Source: Thalassoglobus neptunius (lineage in GTDB: Bacteria > Planctomycetota > Planctomycetia > Planctomycetales > Planctomycetaceae). From it: a DNA stretch of 64,000 nucleotides. Shown here piece by piece: positions 1 to 9,581 of this stretch; position 1 is the stretch's first letter, and each line of letters begins with the position of its first letter. The position numbers were made by a program, and so were the translations under genes. The notes beneath the pieces are model-generated. The model was not told the DNA's origin. It made no database searches and worked only from the letters and a program-made list of their open reading frames with translations. The stretch covers positions 47,911 to 111,910 of the forward strand of contig NZ_SIHI01000005.1 in NCBI RefSeq assembly GCF_007859735.1, read 5' to 3'.

Positions 1-141
1 GCGATTGGTGCAAGAGTCGTGGCGGTCTCGACGGGAATCTATTCCTATGAGGTTCTCGAAGAAGCCGGTCCGGATTTTCTGTTTACGGACTTCTCGGACG
101 TGGCGGCTGTGACTCAGTGCTTGACGGCTTTGTCGAAGTAG
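1..141 (+). CDS. HAD-type phosphatase, C-terminal fragment
   Basis: The reading frame is open from the window edge to a TAG stop and encodes the last 46 residues of a protein. The segment ARVVAVSTGIYS followed by an acidic stretch (GPDFLFTDFSD) is typical of the C-terminal Rossmann strand of HAD-superfamily phosphatases of the phosphoglycolate phosphatase type. The catalytic Asp and the cap domain would lie outside the window, so the substrate cannot be inferred. It ends 12 bases before plsY on the same strand, which suggests co-transcription. Confidence 0.6.
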   Translation, partial: AIGARVVAVSTGIYSYEVLEEAGPDFLFTDFSDVAAVTQCLTALSK

Positions 142-153
142 GAAGGGATCGAT

Positions 154-870
154 ATGGCTCCGTCACAGGCATTTGTCATCACTGCAGGATTGGCTTACCT
201 CATCGGTTCCATTCCGTTCAGCTTGTTGATTGCCCGGATCTTCGGAAAGATCGATTTGCGATCTCACGGAAGCGGAAACGTCGGGGCGACAAATGTTGCT
301 CGAACAATGAGCGCGAAATGGGGAGCCTTCGCACTTCTGTTGGATGCCGGGAAAGGAATGACGGCGGTCGGGTTGATTCCCGTGTTGATGGTCATGGCTC
401 CCGAGGATGTGATTCATCAAAAAGTTCTTGCCGCGGTCATGGCTGTCGTCGGGCATATGTATTCCTGCTGGATACGATTCCGAGGCGGAAAGGGAGTGGC
501 GACCGCACTGGGAGCGGTGACAGTGCTGGCACCGCAGGGAATGTTGATTGCCCTCGTTGGTTTTATCTTGGCGTTTCTCGCGACGCGAATTGTGTCGCTG
601 AGTTCGATTGTCGCTGCCGCTGTGTTTGCAGTTGCTCAACTTTTGATCGGACAGAATTCGCTTTGGAAAGCGAACACATGGAGTCTGGGAGTTTTTAGCG
701 TTGTGGTGCCGGCGTTGATTATCTTTCAGCACCGCTCGAATATTCTGCGTCTCTTGCGAGGAGAAGAACAAAAGCTTCAGCTACGCAAGTCCGAGCGTCA
801 GGACTCTGACGAGACCGCGAGTGAGCCTCCTGTCAATTCAATGGGAAAGAATGATGGCATCGAAACTTGA
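154..870 (+). CDS. plsY: Glycerol-3-phosphate acyltransferase PlsY
   Basis: This membrane enzyme transfers the acyl group of acyl-phosphate to glycerol-3-phosphate, the first step of phospholipid synthesis in the PlsX/PlsY pathway. The 238-residue protein is hydrophobic with about five membrane helices. It shows the family motifs in order: GSIPFSLLIA near residue 18, SHGSGNVGATN near residue 46 (the glycerol-3-phosphate loop) and RFRGGKGVAT near residue 110. It is longer than the usual ~200 residues because of a charged C-terminal tail rich in Lys, Arg, Glu and Ser after residue ~205. The start is an ATG after AAGGGAT. The end overlaps the next gene by about 20 bases, so the two are probably translationally coupled. 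Confidence 0.95.
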   Translation: MAPSQAFVITAGLAYLIGSIPFSLLIARIFGKIDLRSHGSGNVGATNVARTMSAKWGAFALLLDAGKGMTAVGLIPVLMVMAPEDVIHQKVLAAVMAVVGHMYSCWIRFRGGKGVATALGAVTVLAPQGMLIALVGFILAFLATRIVSLSSIVAAAVFAVAQLLIGQNSLWKANTWSLGVFSVVVPALIIFQHRSNILRLLRGEEQKLQLRKSERQDSDETASEPPVNSMGKNDGIET

Positions 871-1627
871 ACATCCGGTTCTGGGGCAACTGATTCCCGA
901 TCAATACGGGGATCGACTGATGAAGTTTCGGAAGTTCGAATTCATGCAGCCACTCTGGCACCCGGACAGTAAGAAGCAGCTGGAAGATCTCGAACTCAAG
1001 GATCGTGATCTGGTCAAAAAGTGGGAATCGCAACCGGGGGCGCTTCCGCAGGTCTGTCGAAACTTTGACGTTCATGCTGCCCTTCAGTCATTGGGCGTTT
1101 ACGAACTTGGGATCGGTCAGAGCGAAGAATCTGATGAGCCTGAAAAGTCTGACGACTCTGTGCCGAGTGCCGAACAGGTCGCGGCGTACGAACACTTCGT
1201 CGAAAACGAAGAGGCCATCTGCAAAGAAGTCTTCGAAACGCTGGTACGGTATTACAACTTTCTGAGGCAATGGGCTCCCAACTGGTTTGAAGGGGAAACG
1301 GATTGCCCCGAGTCCGCCGAAACCATTGATGATCTCTCAGATTGTGTCCGGTTTGACGGAATGGATCTCAGCCATGAATCTGTGGGGGGAATGGCCACAA
1401 TCTGCATGGGATGGGATGTCGACTGGGATATGGAGCACGGGCTCCAGATGATCTGTCAGAATGGGAAAATCATTGCTGTCGGGAACGATCTTTACGGACC
1501 CGATGTGATTGTCGGGCTGCAGGAAACGATGCAGCATTTTCTCGACGATGACCAGAAGAAGGCTCTCCAGGAATTTTGTGAACAGGTCGGAGACACTCCC
1601 GCCGGAGACTCGCCTGCTGGTGAATGA
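851..1627 (+). CDS. Hypothetical protein with DUF6985-like C-terminal region
   Basis: I do not recognise this soluble, acidic protein of about 259 residues with confidence. An upstream in-frame GTG at 821 would lengthen it. I prefer the ATG pair at 851/854, which is preceded by GGGAAAGA and overlaps the plsY end only slightly. The middle is Glu/Asp-rich (SEESDEPEKSDDS). The C-terminal half has a Trp-rich segment (GWDVDWDMEHGL) followed by a Gly-Asn-Asp-Leu-Tyr-Gly turn. This resembles small proteins carrying DUF6985-type domains, but the match is from memory and weak. No signal peptide or membrane segment is visible. Its partner is plsY, but no functional link can be read from the sequence. 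Confidence 0.65.
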   Translation: MMASKLEHPVLGQLIPDQYGDRLMKFRKFEFMQPLWHPDSKKQLEDLELKDRDLVKKWESQPGALPQVCRNFDVHAALQSLGVYELGIGQSEESDEPEKSDDSVPSAEQVAAYEHFVENEEAICKEVFETLVRYYNFLRQWAPNWFEGETDCPESAETIDDLSDCVRFDGMDLSHESVGGMATICMGWDVDWDMEHGLQMICQNGKIIAVGNDLYGPDVIVGLQETMQHFLDDDQKKALQEFCEQVGDTPAGDSPAGE

Positions 1628-1780
1628 GGAGGTGTGAGAAAGCGGTTCCATCTCTCTTTTCGAACTTCCGGATGCACAGCGAGCGGAAATTTGGTCTAAT
1701 CGACAGCTGTTGATGAGTGAGTCGCCCGACCGGGTGGCCTGCGAAGATGACCTGCCCTCCCAGATCTCCCCAGGATCGAG

Positions 1781-4693
1781 ATGTTCGAAGAGCCCCTGCC
1801 CATTCTTCCGCGCCAGTATGCGTGGTCTCTCCTTACCGTGATTGCTTTCGTCCTCGGTGTGCCATGTTTCGCCGAAGAAGCTGACGAAGAGCCCCAATTC
1901 GATTTTGCAGCGACAGTTCAACCAATCCTGGAGGAACATTGTGTCCGTTGTCATTCTCCCGGAAACCGAAAAGGCGAGGTTTCACTGGAGACAATCGATG
2001 ATCTTCTCGAGAATGGATACGTCACTCCGGGAGATGCACAAGCGAGCTACCTTCTCGATCTCGTCACCTCAGAAGATGGGGAACGTCCATCGATGCCGAA
2101 GGAAGGGACAGTTCTCAATTCCGATCAAGTCGCAGTTCTGAAAACTTGGATTGAGCACGGAGCTGAGTGGCCCGAAGAGATCATCGTTCGTGAACGTTCG
2201 AAAGCGGATGGCACATGGTGGGCATTTCAACCGCTTCGAACCGACTTCGAACTCCCGGCGGTTCAGTCACCGAATTCTTCCGCGAGTGACGTCATCGACG
2301 CATTCATTGAACAGCGTCTCGAAGAGGCTGGGCTTCATCGCAATCCAATCGCAGATCGTCGGGTTCTCATTGGTCGCGCGACTTACGATCTCACTGGCTT
2401 GCCTCCGACTCCGGAAGAAGTCGAAGCGTTCGTGAATGATCCGTCTGAGAATGCGTTTGAAAAAGTTGTCGATCGACTTCTGGCATCGCCGCGATACGGA
2501 GAACATTGGGGACGCCACTGGTTAGACGTCGTTCGGTTTGGGGAAAGCAACGGATTCGAGCGGAATGTTCTGATCAACAACCTCTGGCCGTTTCGCGATT
2601 ACGTGATTGAGTCGATCAATGCTGACAAGCCGTTTGATCAACTGATTCGAGAACATCTTGCCGGTGATGTGCTGGAAGAAGACCGTCCCGATCAGGCAGT
2701 GGGAACGGCGTTCCTCGTGGCTGGGCCTTATGATGACGTGGGGAATCAGGATGCTGTCCAGGCTGCACAGATTCGGGCGAACACAATCGACGAAATGATC
2801 CGAGCGACAAGCGAAGCGTTTCTCGGTCTGACGATTGGTTGTGCTCGCTGCCACGATCACAAATTCGACCCGATTCTCCAGCGGGATTATTACTCGCTGT
2901 ATGCGACGTTGTCGGGCATCAAACACGGCAGTCAAGTCGTTGTTCACAAACAGACAAAGGCAGAACATGACGCCAAAGTTCAACCGCTCGAGGCGAAGCG
3001 GCAGGAACTCACCAGTAAGCGAGATGCAATCAATCGCGAAGTCTTAGAACGCGGACTCGCCCGGCTTGAAGAGTACGAACAGGAGTGGGATCGCGAGCCG
3101 ATTGATCGCCGACTGACGACCGATGAATTTCCTCCAGTCGAAGCGAAGTTTCTGCGACTGAGATCTCTTGGTCAGGACAACAATCCCGGAAACAGAAACT
3201 CGTTTGCGATCGATGAATTCGAAGTTTGGGACACGGCGGACGTTCCCCGAAACGTGGCTCTCGCTTCGAACGGATCTGTCGCGACCGGAGCGAGTCGACA
3301 CATCGAAGATTTTCCCGGCGCTTACGGTCCGCATCTCGCAATTGACGGGGAACTTGGAGAACGCTTTCTTGCAACATCCGGAACTCTCACGATCGAGTTT
3401 CCGAAACCCGAGCGAATTCAGAAAATCACCTTCTCAAGTGCCCGCAATGAATCAGAACCGGGACAGCCCAAATTTGTCTTCCTGTCAGATTATGTCATCG
3501 AGATCTCAACTGATGGAGAACATTGGGAAGAACTGATTGACTCATCCCAAAGAAAGCCTGTGAACGAAGCGGCTCGGAACGCTCGATTGAGTCGCCTGTC
3601 AACAACGCCCGAGGATCAACAGCAACTTGCCAAGTTGAATCGCGAACTCGCGGAAGTGAATCGGAAGCTCAGAGAGATTCCCCCGTTGCCATCAATTTTT
3701 ATCGGAGTGAGAGACGCAAATTTAGCGGAAGGGCCGTTCCATCTGTTCCTCGGAGGAAGTCCGCAACGCCCCGGAGATTTGGTCACGCCTGCGAGCTTGA
3801 ACGTCCTCGATCAGTTCGTCCCGAATTACGAACTCGAAACGGAAAGTCCCGAACATCAACGTCGAGCCGCATTGGCTGACTGGATCGTTCATCCCGAAAA
3901 TGCACTGCCGCAGCGAGTTCTCGTGAATCGTATCTGGCATTATCACTTCGGAACGGGGATCGTCGAGACTCCGAGCGATTTCGGATACATGGGAGCGGAG
4001 CCGTCGCATCCGCAGCTTCTCGATTTTTTGGCGGCGCACTTGTTGGAATCAGAGTGGCGGATCAAGTCTCTGCATCGCATGATCATGTTGTCCAAGACCT
4101 ATCAACAGAGCAGCGACAATCATCCGGAAGCTGCGCGAGTTGATGCAGACGCTCGCCTGCTGTGGCGATTTCCTCCAAGGCGGCTTTCCGCTGAAGAAAT
4201 TCGCGACACCATGCTCTCCGTTGCGGGCGTTCTCAATCTGCAAATGGGCGGACCCGGTTTCCGCTTGTATCACTTCATGCAAGACAACGTCTGCACTTAC
4301 GAACCGCTTGATGTCCACGGTCCGGAGACTTATCGGCGGGCGGTTTACCATCAAAACGCACGTGCGTCGGTCGTCGATCTAATGACCGAATTCGATCAGC
4401 CCGATTGTGCGTTTTCAACACCTCGCCGATCGGAAACCACAACTCCGCTGCAAGCACTGACGATGCTGAATCACAGCTTTACATTCGATATTGCGAACGA
4501 ACTCGCTGACCGCTTGAGACGCGAGGCAGGCGAAGTTCCTCACGATCAGATCAGACATGCCTGGCAGCTTTGTTATGCAAGAGACCCCTCTTCCGACGAA
4601 TTCGAAGAGTGCGAACTTTTCGCTCAACAGCATGGGGTGGAAGCGCTGTGCCGTGTTTTGCTCAATACGTCAGCGCTGATTTATGTCGAATAG
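1781..4693 (+). CDS. DUF1549/DUF1553 protein with planctomycete cytochrome-c-like domain
   Basis: This large exported protein belongs to a family found almost only in Planctomycetes and relatives. A signal peptide (hydrophobic residues 17-30, then CFAEE) is followed by a PSCyt1 region with a CVRCH haem-binding motif at residues 54-58. The DUF1549 (PSCyt2) domain, about 165-370, holds a second CxxCH (CARCH, about 354-358). A charged helical stretch and a discoidin-like segment (about 440-600, with SFAIDEFEVWD) come next. The DUF1553 domain occupies about 700-955. The two CxxCH motifs suggest covalent haem and a redox role, often proposed to be in carbohydrate breakdown; the substrate is unknown. 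The DUF1501 gene starts 72 bases downstream, the usual partner, so they are probably one operon. Confidence 0.9.
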   Translation: MFEEPLPILPRQYAWSLLTVIAFVLGVPCFAEEADEEPQFDFAATVQPILEEHCVRCHSPGNRKGEVSLETIDDLLENGYVTPGDAQASYLLDLVTSEDGERPSMPKEGTVLNSDQVAVLKTWIEHGAEWPEEIIVRERSKADGTWWAFQPLRTDFELPAVQSPNSSASDVIDAFIEQRLEEAGLHRNPIADRRVLIGRATYDLTGLPPTPEEVEAFVNDPSENAFEKVVDRLLASPRYGEHWGRHWLDVVRFGESNGFERNVLINNLWPFRDYVIESINADKPFDQLIREHLAGDVLEEDRPDQAVGTAFLVAGPYDDVGNQDAVQAAQIRANTIDEMIRATSEAFLGLTIGCARCHDHKFDPILQRDYYSLYATLSGIKHGSQVVVHKQTKAEHDAKVQPLEAKRQELTSKRDAINREVLERGLARLEEYEQEWDREPIDRRLTTDEFPPVEAKFLRLRSLGQDNNPGNRNSFAIDEFEVWDTADVPRNVALASNGSVATGASRHIEDFPGAYGPHLAIDGELGERFLATSGTLTIEFPKPERIQKITFSSARNESEPGQPKFVFLSDYVIEISTDGEHWEELIDSSQRKPVNEAARNARLSRLSTTPEDQQQLAKLNRELAEVNRKLREIPPLPSIFIGVRDANLAEGPFHLFLGGSPQRPGDLVTPASLNVLDQFVPNYELETESPEHQRRAALADWIVHPENALPQRVLVNRIWHYHFGTGIVETPSDFGYMGAEPSHPQLLDFLAAHLLESEWRIKSLHRMIMLSKTYQQSSDNHPEAARVDADARLLWRFPPRRLSAEEIRDTMLSVAGVLNLQMGGPGFRLYHFMQDNVCTYEPLDVHGPETYRRAVYHQNARASVVDLMTEFDQPDCAFSTPRRSETTTPLQALTMLNHSFTFDIANELADRLRREAGEVPHDQIRHAWQLCYARDPSSDEFEECELFAQQHGVEALCRVLLNTSALIYVE

Positions 4694-4765
4694 AGGCAGC
4701 GACGGAATTGGTCATCGGCGAGTTGTCAAAGTAATCAAGTGAAGTGGGACAGGAAGAAGTCGGCG

Positions 4766-6211
4766 ATGGAATCACAGAACAAAAACGAAATTGAGATCGC
4801 TCGCCGGTCATTTCTCGGAAATGTCTCTGCGGGACTGGCGGGCATCGGAGTGATGCAACTTCTGAGAGATGCATCGATCTGCGGTGCTCAAGACTGGAAA
4901 GCTGGTCAGGGGCAAACTCACTTCGAACCCAAAGCGAAGCGAGTCGTACAGATCTTTTGCCCCGGTGCTGCGTCGCATATGGATTTGTGGGAACACAAAC
5001 CTGAGTTGGCGCGGTATCACGGCAAGCCGCTCCCCGGTGAAGAGAACTATGTCTCGTTTCAGGGGAAGAATGGCAACCTGATGCAGAGCCCCTGGCCGTT
5101 TGTTCCGGGAGGTGAATCCGGAAAGGAAATTTCGTCACTTCTCCCAAACATGAGTCAACATGTCGATGACATTGCGTTTATCCATTCGATGACCAGCAAG
5201 AGCAACACGCACGGCCCCGGTTGCATCTTTATGAATACGGGACATCCCACTGAGGGGTTTCCGGCAGCGGGTGCCTGGACGAGTTATGCCCTCGGTAGCG
5301 AGAACGAAAATTTGCCAGCATATGTCGCGATTCCGGATATCCGCGGCGAGCCTCCCAATGGGAAAGCGAACTGGTCGAACGGGTTTTTACCGGCCCGTCA
5401 TCAAGCCATCGTGATGAGCAATCAACAGCCGATTCGAAATCTTGAGCGGCCCGATTTTGTCTCCGAACAGACTGAAACGGCATCCAGAAGTTTGCTCGAT
5501 CGTCTCAATCAGAGTTACGCCGAGTCCCGTCCGGGCGAGTCCGCACTGCAAGCTCGAATCGCAGCGTACGAACTGGCTGGTCGGATGCAGATGTCTGCCC
5601 CGGAAGTTTCTGAGCTTTCACAAGAGTCAGAATCGACACACGACTTCTACGGAACTCGCGACAGCAATTCCTTGAAAGCTGCCTACGCTAAAAACTGTTT
5701 GTTCACGCGACGGCTTCTCGAACGTGGAGTGCGATACGTCAGTCTCTACTGTGCTTCGCGGGCTTCTGGAGTTGACGGACTGCTCAACTGGGATGCTCAC
5801 AAAACTCTCAAGTCCGACTACGAGCGGCACTGTCCCGTTTTCGATCAACCGACCGCGGCGCTTTTGTCGGATCTCAAAACGAGAGGGATGCTGGACGACA
5901 CGCTGATTCTATGGACAACCGAGTTTGGCCGCATGCCAACCCATCAACAGGGGACAGCCGGTCGAGATCATAATCCCGACGGATTCACGTGCTGGATGAT
6001 GGGGGCAGGCGTCCAAGGAGGCGTGAGCTATGGAGCGACGGACCCATTCGGTCGACGAGCAGAAGTCAATCCGACAACCGTTTGGGACTTTTACGCCACG
6101 GTTCTGCATCTGCTCGGTTTTGATCACGAACAACTGACGTGGTATTACAACGGCCTCGATCGACGCATCACCGATGTCCACGGCCACGTGATCTCTGAAA
6201 TCCTGACTTAA
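4766..6211 (+). CDS. DUF1501 domain protein, Tat-exported
   Basis: This 481-residue protein of the DUF1501 family belongs to the alkaline-phosphatase-like/sulfatase fold group and is the usual partner of DUF1553 proteins. The N-terminus carries a twin-arginine export signal (ARRSFLGNVSAGLAGIG). Fold-typical segments include FCPGAASHMDLW near residue 70, HGPGCIFMNTGH near 145 and LWTTEFGRMP near 385 followed by GRDHNPDGF. A GTG at 4739 is also in frame. The ATG at 4766 is preferred because AGGAAGAAG precedes it and it places the Arg pair close to the N-terminus. No enzyme activity has been established for the family; a periplasmic hydrolase acting with the upstream haem protein is inference. 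Confidence 0.9.
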   Translation: MESQNKNEIEIARRSFLGNVSAGLAGIGVMQLLRDASICGAQDWKAGQGQTHFEPKAKRVVQIFCPGAASHMDLWEHKPELARYHGKPLPGEENYVSFQGKNGNLMQSPWPFVPGGESGKEISSLLPNMSQHVDDIAFIHSMTSKSNTHGPGCIFMNTGHPTEGFPAAGAWTSYALGSENENLPAYVAIPDIRGEPPNGKANWSNGFLPARHQAIVMSNQQPIRNLERPDFVSEQTETASRSLLDRLNQSYAESRPGESALQARIAAYELAGRMQMSAPEVSELSQESESTHDFYGTRDSNSLKAAYAKNCLFTRRLLERGVRYVSLYCASRASGVDGLLNWDAHKTLKSDYERHCPVFDQPTAALLSDLKTRGMLDDTLILWTTEFGRMPTHQQGTAGRDHNPDGFTCWMMGAGVQGGVSYGATDPFGRRAEVNPTTVWDFYATVLHLLGFDHEQLTWYYNGLDRRITDVHGHVISEILT

Positions 6212-6220
6212 TCACTTTTG

Positions 6221-6321
6221 GAGCATTTTCTGTTTTGGTTTTCGCTCACTCGCACGAGCAAACTCAGCCTTCTTCCTGATGAAGAAGTTCAAGCGAGTGC
6301 ACAGGGGAGAGTAACTTGCTC
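6221..6321 (+). repeat. Dispersed intergenic repeat, copy A
   Basis: Copy A of a roughly 100-base intergenic repeat. It aligns without gaps to copy B (38140-38240) with 13 mismatches in 101 positions by hand count, including an identical 28-base block at 6278-6305. An inverted pair, CACTCGC (6247-6253) and GCGAGTG (6293-6299), brackets a smaller TTCTTC/GAAGAA hairpin, so a folded RNA or DNA is possible. It fills the space between the convergent DUF1501 and sthA genes. Confidence 0.75.
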
Positions 6322-6325
6322 TCAA

Positions 6326-7723
6326 TCAGAAGAGTCTGTTGAGACCGTTCAAGGCAGCCACGCGGTAAGCTTCGGCCATGGTCGGATAATTGAACGTCGA
6401 ATTCACGAAATACATCAGCGTGTTGTGCTCTCCGGGTTGCGACATAATCGCTTGGCCAATGTGAATGATCTCGGAAGCGTTCGCACCGAAACAATGAATG
6501 CCGAGCAACTCCAGTGTTTCACGATGGAACAGAATCTTGAGCATTCCGACGGTTTGCCCGGTGATTTGAGCGCGGGCCAGGCTTTTGAACATCGAATGTC
6601 CCACTTCGTAGGGGACACCCGTTTCGGTGAGTTCGCGTTCCGTCTTCCCTAAGGAACTGATCTCCGGACTGGTATAAATTCCGGTCGGGATTTCCTGAAT
6701 CAAAGCGGTTTCACATGTTCCAAGAATCATGTGATGGGCGGCGTATCGACCTTGAACGTATGCGGCACTTGCCAGAGAGGGAGGGCCGATCACATCACCG
6801 ACCGCATAGATGCTCGGGACGTTTGTCTGAAAGTGTTCATTGATTCCAACCTGTCCGCGACGATTGACCTCAATGCCAAGTTCTTCCAGTCCCATATGAT
6901 CCGAGTTGCCCGTCCGCCCGGCCGCCCAGAAAAGTATATCTGTCTTGATTTGCTTCCCCGACTTCAAGTGGAGGATGACTCCATCGTCGACTGCTTCGAC
7001 GCTTTCATAGTCTTCGCGATTGCGAATCAAGACTCCCCGATCTCTCAGGTGATAGCTGAGCGCGTCGCAGATTTCGTCATCGAGAAACTCCAGTAGTTGC
7101 TCACGAGTGTTCACGAGATTCACTTTGCAGCCGATGTTTCGGAACATCGTGGCATACTCGCATCCGATCACCCCGGCTCCGTAAATCGTGATCGATTTTG
7201 GGGTATGAGTCAGTCCCAGAATGGTGTCGCTGTCAAAAACGCGACCGTGATTGAAATCGATATCGTGCGGTCGATACGGCCGCGAGCCAGAAGCGATCAC
7301 GAAGTTCGCTGCGGAAACAGTCCTCTTTCCTCCGAGTTCATCCGTGACGATGACGGTGTTCGCGTCTGAGAAACTGGCATGTCCGCGGATGACTTCGACG
7401 TCGTTGCGTTCGTAGAACGACGTTCTCATATCAACCTGTTTCTCAATCACGGAAGAGGCTGTCCTCCGAAGATCCGGGAAGTCCGGAATCGTTGAGATCC
7501 CGGCATCTCGAAACAGTTTGTTGTTGAAAACCGTTGTCGCTTGGAAAATTGCGTTTCGAAGTGCTTTGCTGGGGATCGTCCCTTTATGAGTACAACCTCC
7601 GCCGATGGGAGGATCGCGTTCCACGACCGCGACAGACTTCCCCAACTTGGAAGCTTGCATCGCTGCGCCCTCACCTCCGGGGCCACTCCCGATGACGACG
7701 ATATCAAAACGTTGATGACTCAT
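6326..7723 (-). CDS. sthA: Soluble pyridine nucleotide transhydrogenase
   Basis: This FAD flavoprotein transfers hydride between NADPH and NAD+ in the cytoplasm and so balances the two pools. The 465-residue protein has the N-terminal FAD-binding [12 protein letters not shown] loop near residue 12. It has the SthA-specific [16 protein letters not shown] near residue 42, where only one Cys of the usual CxxxxC disulfide remains. A second dinucleotide-binding motif ([10 protein letters not shown]) lies near 180, [13 protein letters not shown] near 310, and a C-terminal dimerisation domain follows. The ATG at 7723 is chosen over an upstream in-frame start at 7759 because family members begin 5-8 residues before the first beta strand. 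The single Cys distinguishes it from lipoamide dehydrogenase. Confidence 0.93.
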   Translation of the reverse strand: MSHQRFDIVVIGSGPGGEGAAMQASKLGKSVAVVERDPPIGGGCTHKGTIPSKALRNAIFQATTVFNNKLFRDAGISTIPDFPDLRRTASSVIEKQVDMRTSFYERNDVEVIRGHASFSDANTVIVTDELGGKRTVSAANFVIASGSRPYRPHDIDFNHGRVFDSDTILGLTHTPKSITIYGAGVIGCEYATMFRNIGCKVNLVNTREQLLEFLDDEICDALSYHLRDRGVLIRNREDYESVEAVDDGVILHLKSGKQIKTDILFWAAGRTGNSDHMGLEELGIEVNRRGQVGINEHFQTNVPSIYAVGDVIGPPSLASAAYVQGRYAAHHMILGTCETALIQEIPTGIYTSPEISSLGKTERELTETGVPYEVGHSMFKSLARAQITGQTVGMLKILFHRETLELLGIHCFGANASEIIHIGQAIMSQPGEHNTLMYFVNSTFNYPTMAEAYRVAALNGLNRLF

Positions 7724-8110
7724 GGGCTTTCTCAGAAACTCTCGAGAGTTGGCGAACACACAGATTGATGCAGTTGAGCGATTTGCTCAGTCCGATGGAC
7801 ACGCCAGAAGGGGAAAACGCTTGTTTTGCTGAGACTCGCGACGCAGGAACGCAAAGTCAACTTTCAAGACGCCATATTGTTTTGATCGGTCGAGAGGTTT
7901 CAATCGACTTCTCACCGAGAAAACACGACATATGTCATGTTTGATGCGTTGTGGTGACCTTCTTTCGTTCAATTTCACGCGAAACTCACGCGTGTTTCCC
8001 AAGCGGGATCGTTCAGAAGCAGCAAATGCACAGTAGAGAAACACGAAGCGATCGTGGTATCCTGTGGTGTTTCCTTTTCAATCCTCACCCAAACCATTTA
8101 AGGGAGAAGT
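7724..8110. other. Intergenic region between sthA and a sulfatase gene
   Basis: This 387-base stretch separates two divergent genes and should hold both promoters. I see no convincing open frame. One clear structure is present: a 22-base near-perfect palindrome at 7922-7943, listed separately. The end of the region supplies the ribosome-binding site AGGGAGAAG for the sulfatase. Confidence 0.5.
7922..7943. promoter_or_regulatory. Palindrome, candidate operator
   Basis: The half-sites AACACGACAT and ATGTCATGTT form an inverted repeat with one mismatched pair, extended by one more A/T pair on each side. It lies between the divergent sthA and sulfatase genes, where a dimeric regulator could act on either. 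No cognate regulator is adjacent, so this is a structural observation only. Confidence 0.3.
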
Positions 8111-9517
8111 ATGGACTCTTGTCGTTTTCTCATTTTGTTCCTGGCTATTCTTTGCGGAGGACTTCGAACCTCTGCGTCCGGTGCAGAAGAATCGAACCCG
8201 CCCAATATCATCTACATTCTTCTCGATGATGCCGGTTACGGAGACCTGAGCTGCTATGGGCAGGAGCATTTTCAAACACCGAATATGGATTCGCTCGCCG
8301 AGACGGGGATGAAGTTTCTCCAGCATTATTCCGGAAGCACCGTCTGTGCGCCGACCCGCTGCAGCCTGATGACCGGAAAGCACACCGGCCATTGTGTTGT
8401 TCGTGGAAATCGCGAAGTGAAGCCCGAAGGACAGGCACCCATGCCGGCCGATACGGTGACAATCCCTCGTCTCCTCAAAAAGGCAGGCTATGTCACCGGG
8501 ATGTTCGGGAAATGGGGGCTTGGGGCTCCGGGGTCAACGTCTGATCCGACAGAACATTTTGATGTGTTCTATGGCTACAACTGCCAGCGTGAAGCACACA
8601 CTTACTATCCGGAACATCTCTGGTCGAACAACGAAATGGTTGAGCTCGACGGAAAGACTTACGCTCACGATCTAATCGTCGAGCAAACCTTGAAGTTCAT
8701 CCGCGATCATCGTGATGAACCTTTCTTTCTGTATGTGCCCGTGACCATTCCACATGCTGCGATGCATGTCCCTGCTGAGTCTCACGATCCATTCCGAAAA
8801 GTCTTCCCTGAGTTTGAAGAAGTCGAAGGAGAGTATGCTGGGACCACAGTGACCAATCCCGTTGCAGCATTTGCGGGAATGATGACTCGGCTCGATGATC
8901 AAGTGGGAGATCTGTTGGAACTGGTTCGTGAACTCGGACTGGAAGAAGAGACTTTGATCATGCTGAGTTCGGACAACGGGCCGCACAAAGAAGGTGGACA
9001 TAAGCCGGACTTCTTCGATTCCAACGGGCCGCTCCGAGGCCATAAACGTGACCTCTACGAAGGGGGAATTCGCGCGCCGCTTCTGGCATCTTGGAAAGGC
9101 AAGATTCCAGCTGGGAAAGTTTCCAGTCAGATCTCAGCTCACTGGGACATGCTTCCAACGTTCTGCGACCTTGCCGGAGTCGATGTTCCCTCAGACGTTG
9201 ACGGAATCTCTCTCAAAGAAGAATTGATGGGGAACCCGGACAAGCAACAACCGCACGAGTACCTTTATTGGGAGTTCAGTGAACGCGGTCGAAGTCAGGC
9301 AGCACGAAAGGGTGACTGGAAAGCTGTTCGCAACAACCTGAAAGCCAATCCTGATGCTCACATTGAACTCTACAATTTGAGCGAAGACCTCGGCGAGGAG
9401 ATCGACCTTTCCTCACAAGAGCCCGATGTTGTCAAGGAGATGTCCGCCATCCTGAAGGACGCACACGTCCCTTCCGCGACCTTTCCGCTGTTTGACAGCG
9501 AAGCGTCCGGAAAATAG
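8111..9517 (+). CDS. Arylsulfatase A-like sulfatase
   Basis: An exported type I sulfatase of 468 residues that hydrolyses sulfate esters, probably from sulfated polysaccharides. After a signal peptide (residues 1-25, ending SASGAEE) comes the metal-binding DDAGYGD near residue 39. The active-site motif CAPTRCSLMTGK has Cys79 as the residue converted to formylglycine. GMFGKWGLG near 134 and SDNGPHKEGG near 290 complete the catalytic core. The ATG is preceded by AGGGAGAAG. A strong hairpin terminator lies just downstream at 9582-9617, so it is probably transcribed alone. The substrate cannot be read from the sequence. Confidence 0.93.
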   Translation: MDSCRFLILFLAILCGGLRTSASGAEESNPPNIIYILLDDAGYGDLSCYGQEHFQTPNMDSLAETGMKFLQHYSGSTVCAPTRCSLMTGKHTGHCVVRGNREVKPEGQAPMPADTVTIPRLLKKAGYVTGMFGKWGLGAPGSTSDPTEHFDVFYGYNCQREAHTYYPEHLWSNNEMVELDGKTYAHDLIVEQTLKFIRDHRDEPFFLYVPVTIPHAAMHVPAESHDPFRKVFPEFEEVEGEYAGTTVTNPVAAFAGMMTRLDDQVGDLLELVRELGLEEETLIMLSSDNGPHKEGGHKPDFFDSNGPLRGHKRDLYEGGIRAPLLASWKGKIPAGKVSSQISAHWDMLPTFCDLAGVDVPSDVDGISLKEELMGNPDKQQPHEYLYWEFSERGRSQAARKGDWKAVRNNLKANPDAHIELYNLSEDLGEEIDLSSQEPDVVKEMSAILKDAHVPSATFPLFDSEASGK

Positions 9518-9581
9518 TCAGCAGTGCGAGTTCATTGAGAGCAATGCTCTCGTTCGCAGCAAAGAAATAAGACGACAAACG

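Noticed and set aside
163..771. Long open frame on the minus strand inside plsY
   Set aside because: It is antisense to a clear PlsY gene, encodes an Arg/His/Ser-rich product with no motif, and follows from codon bias.
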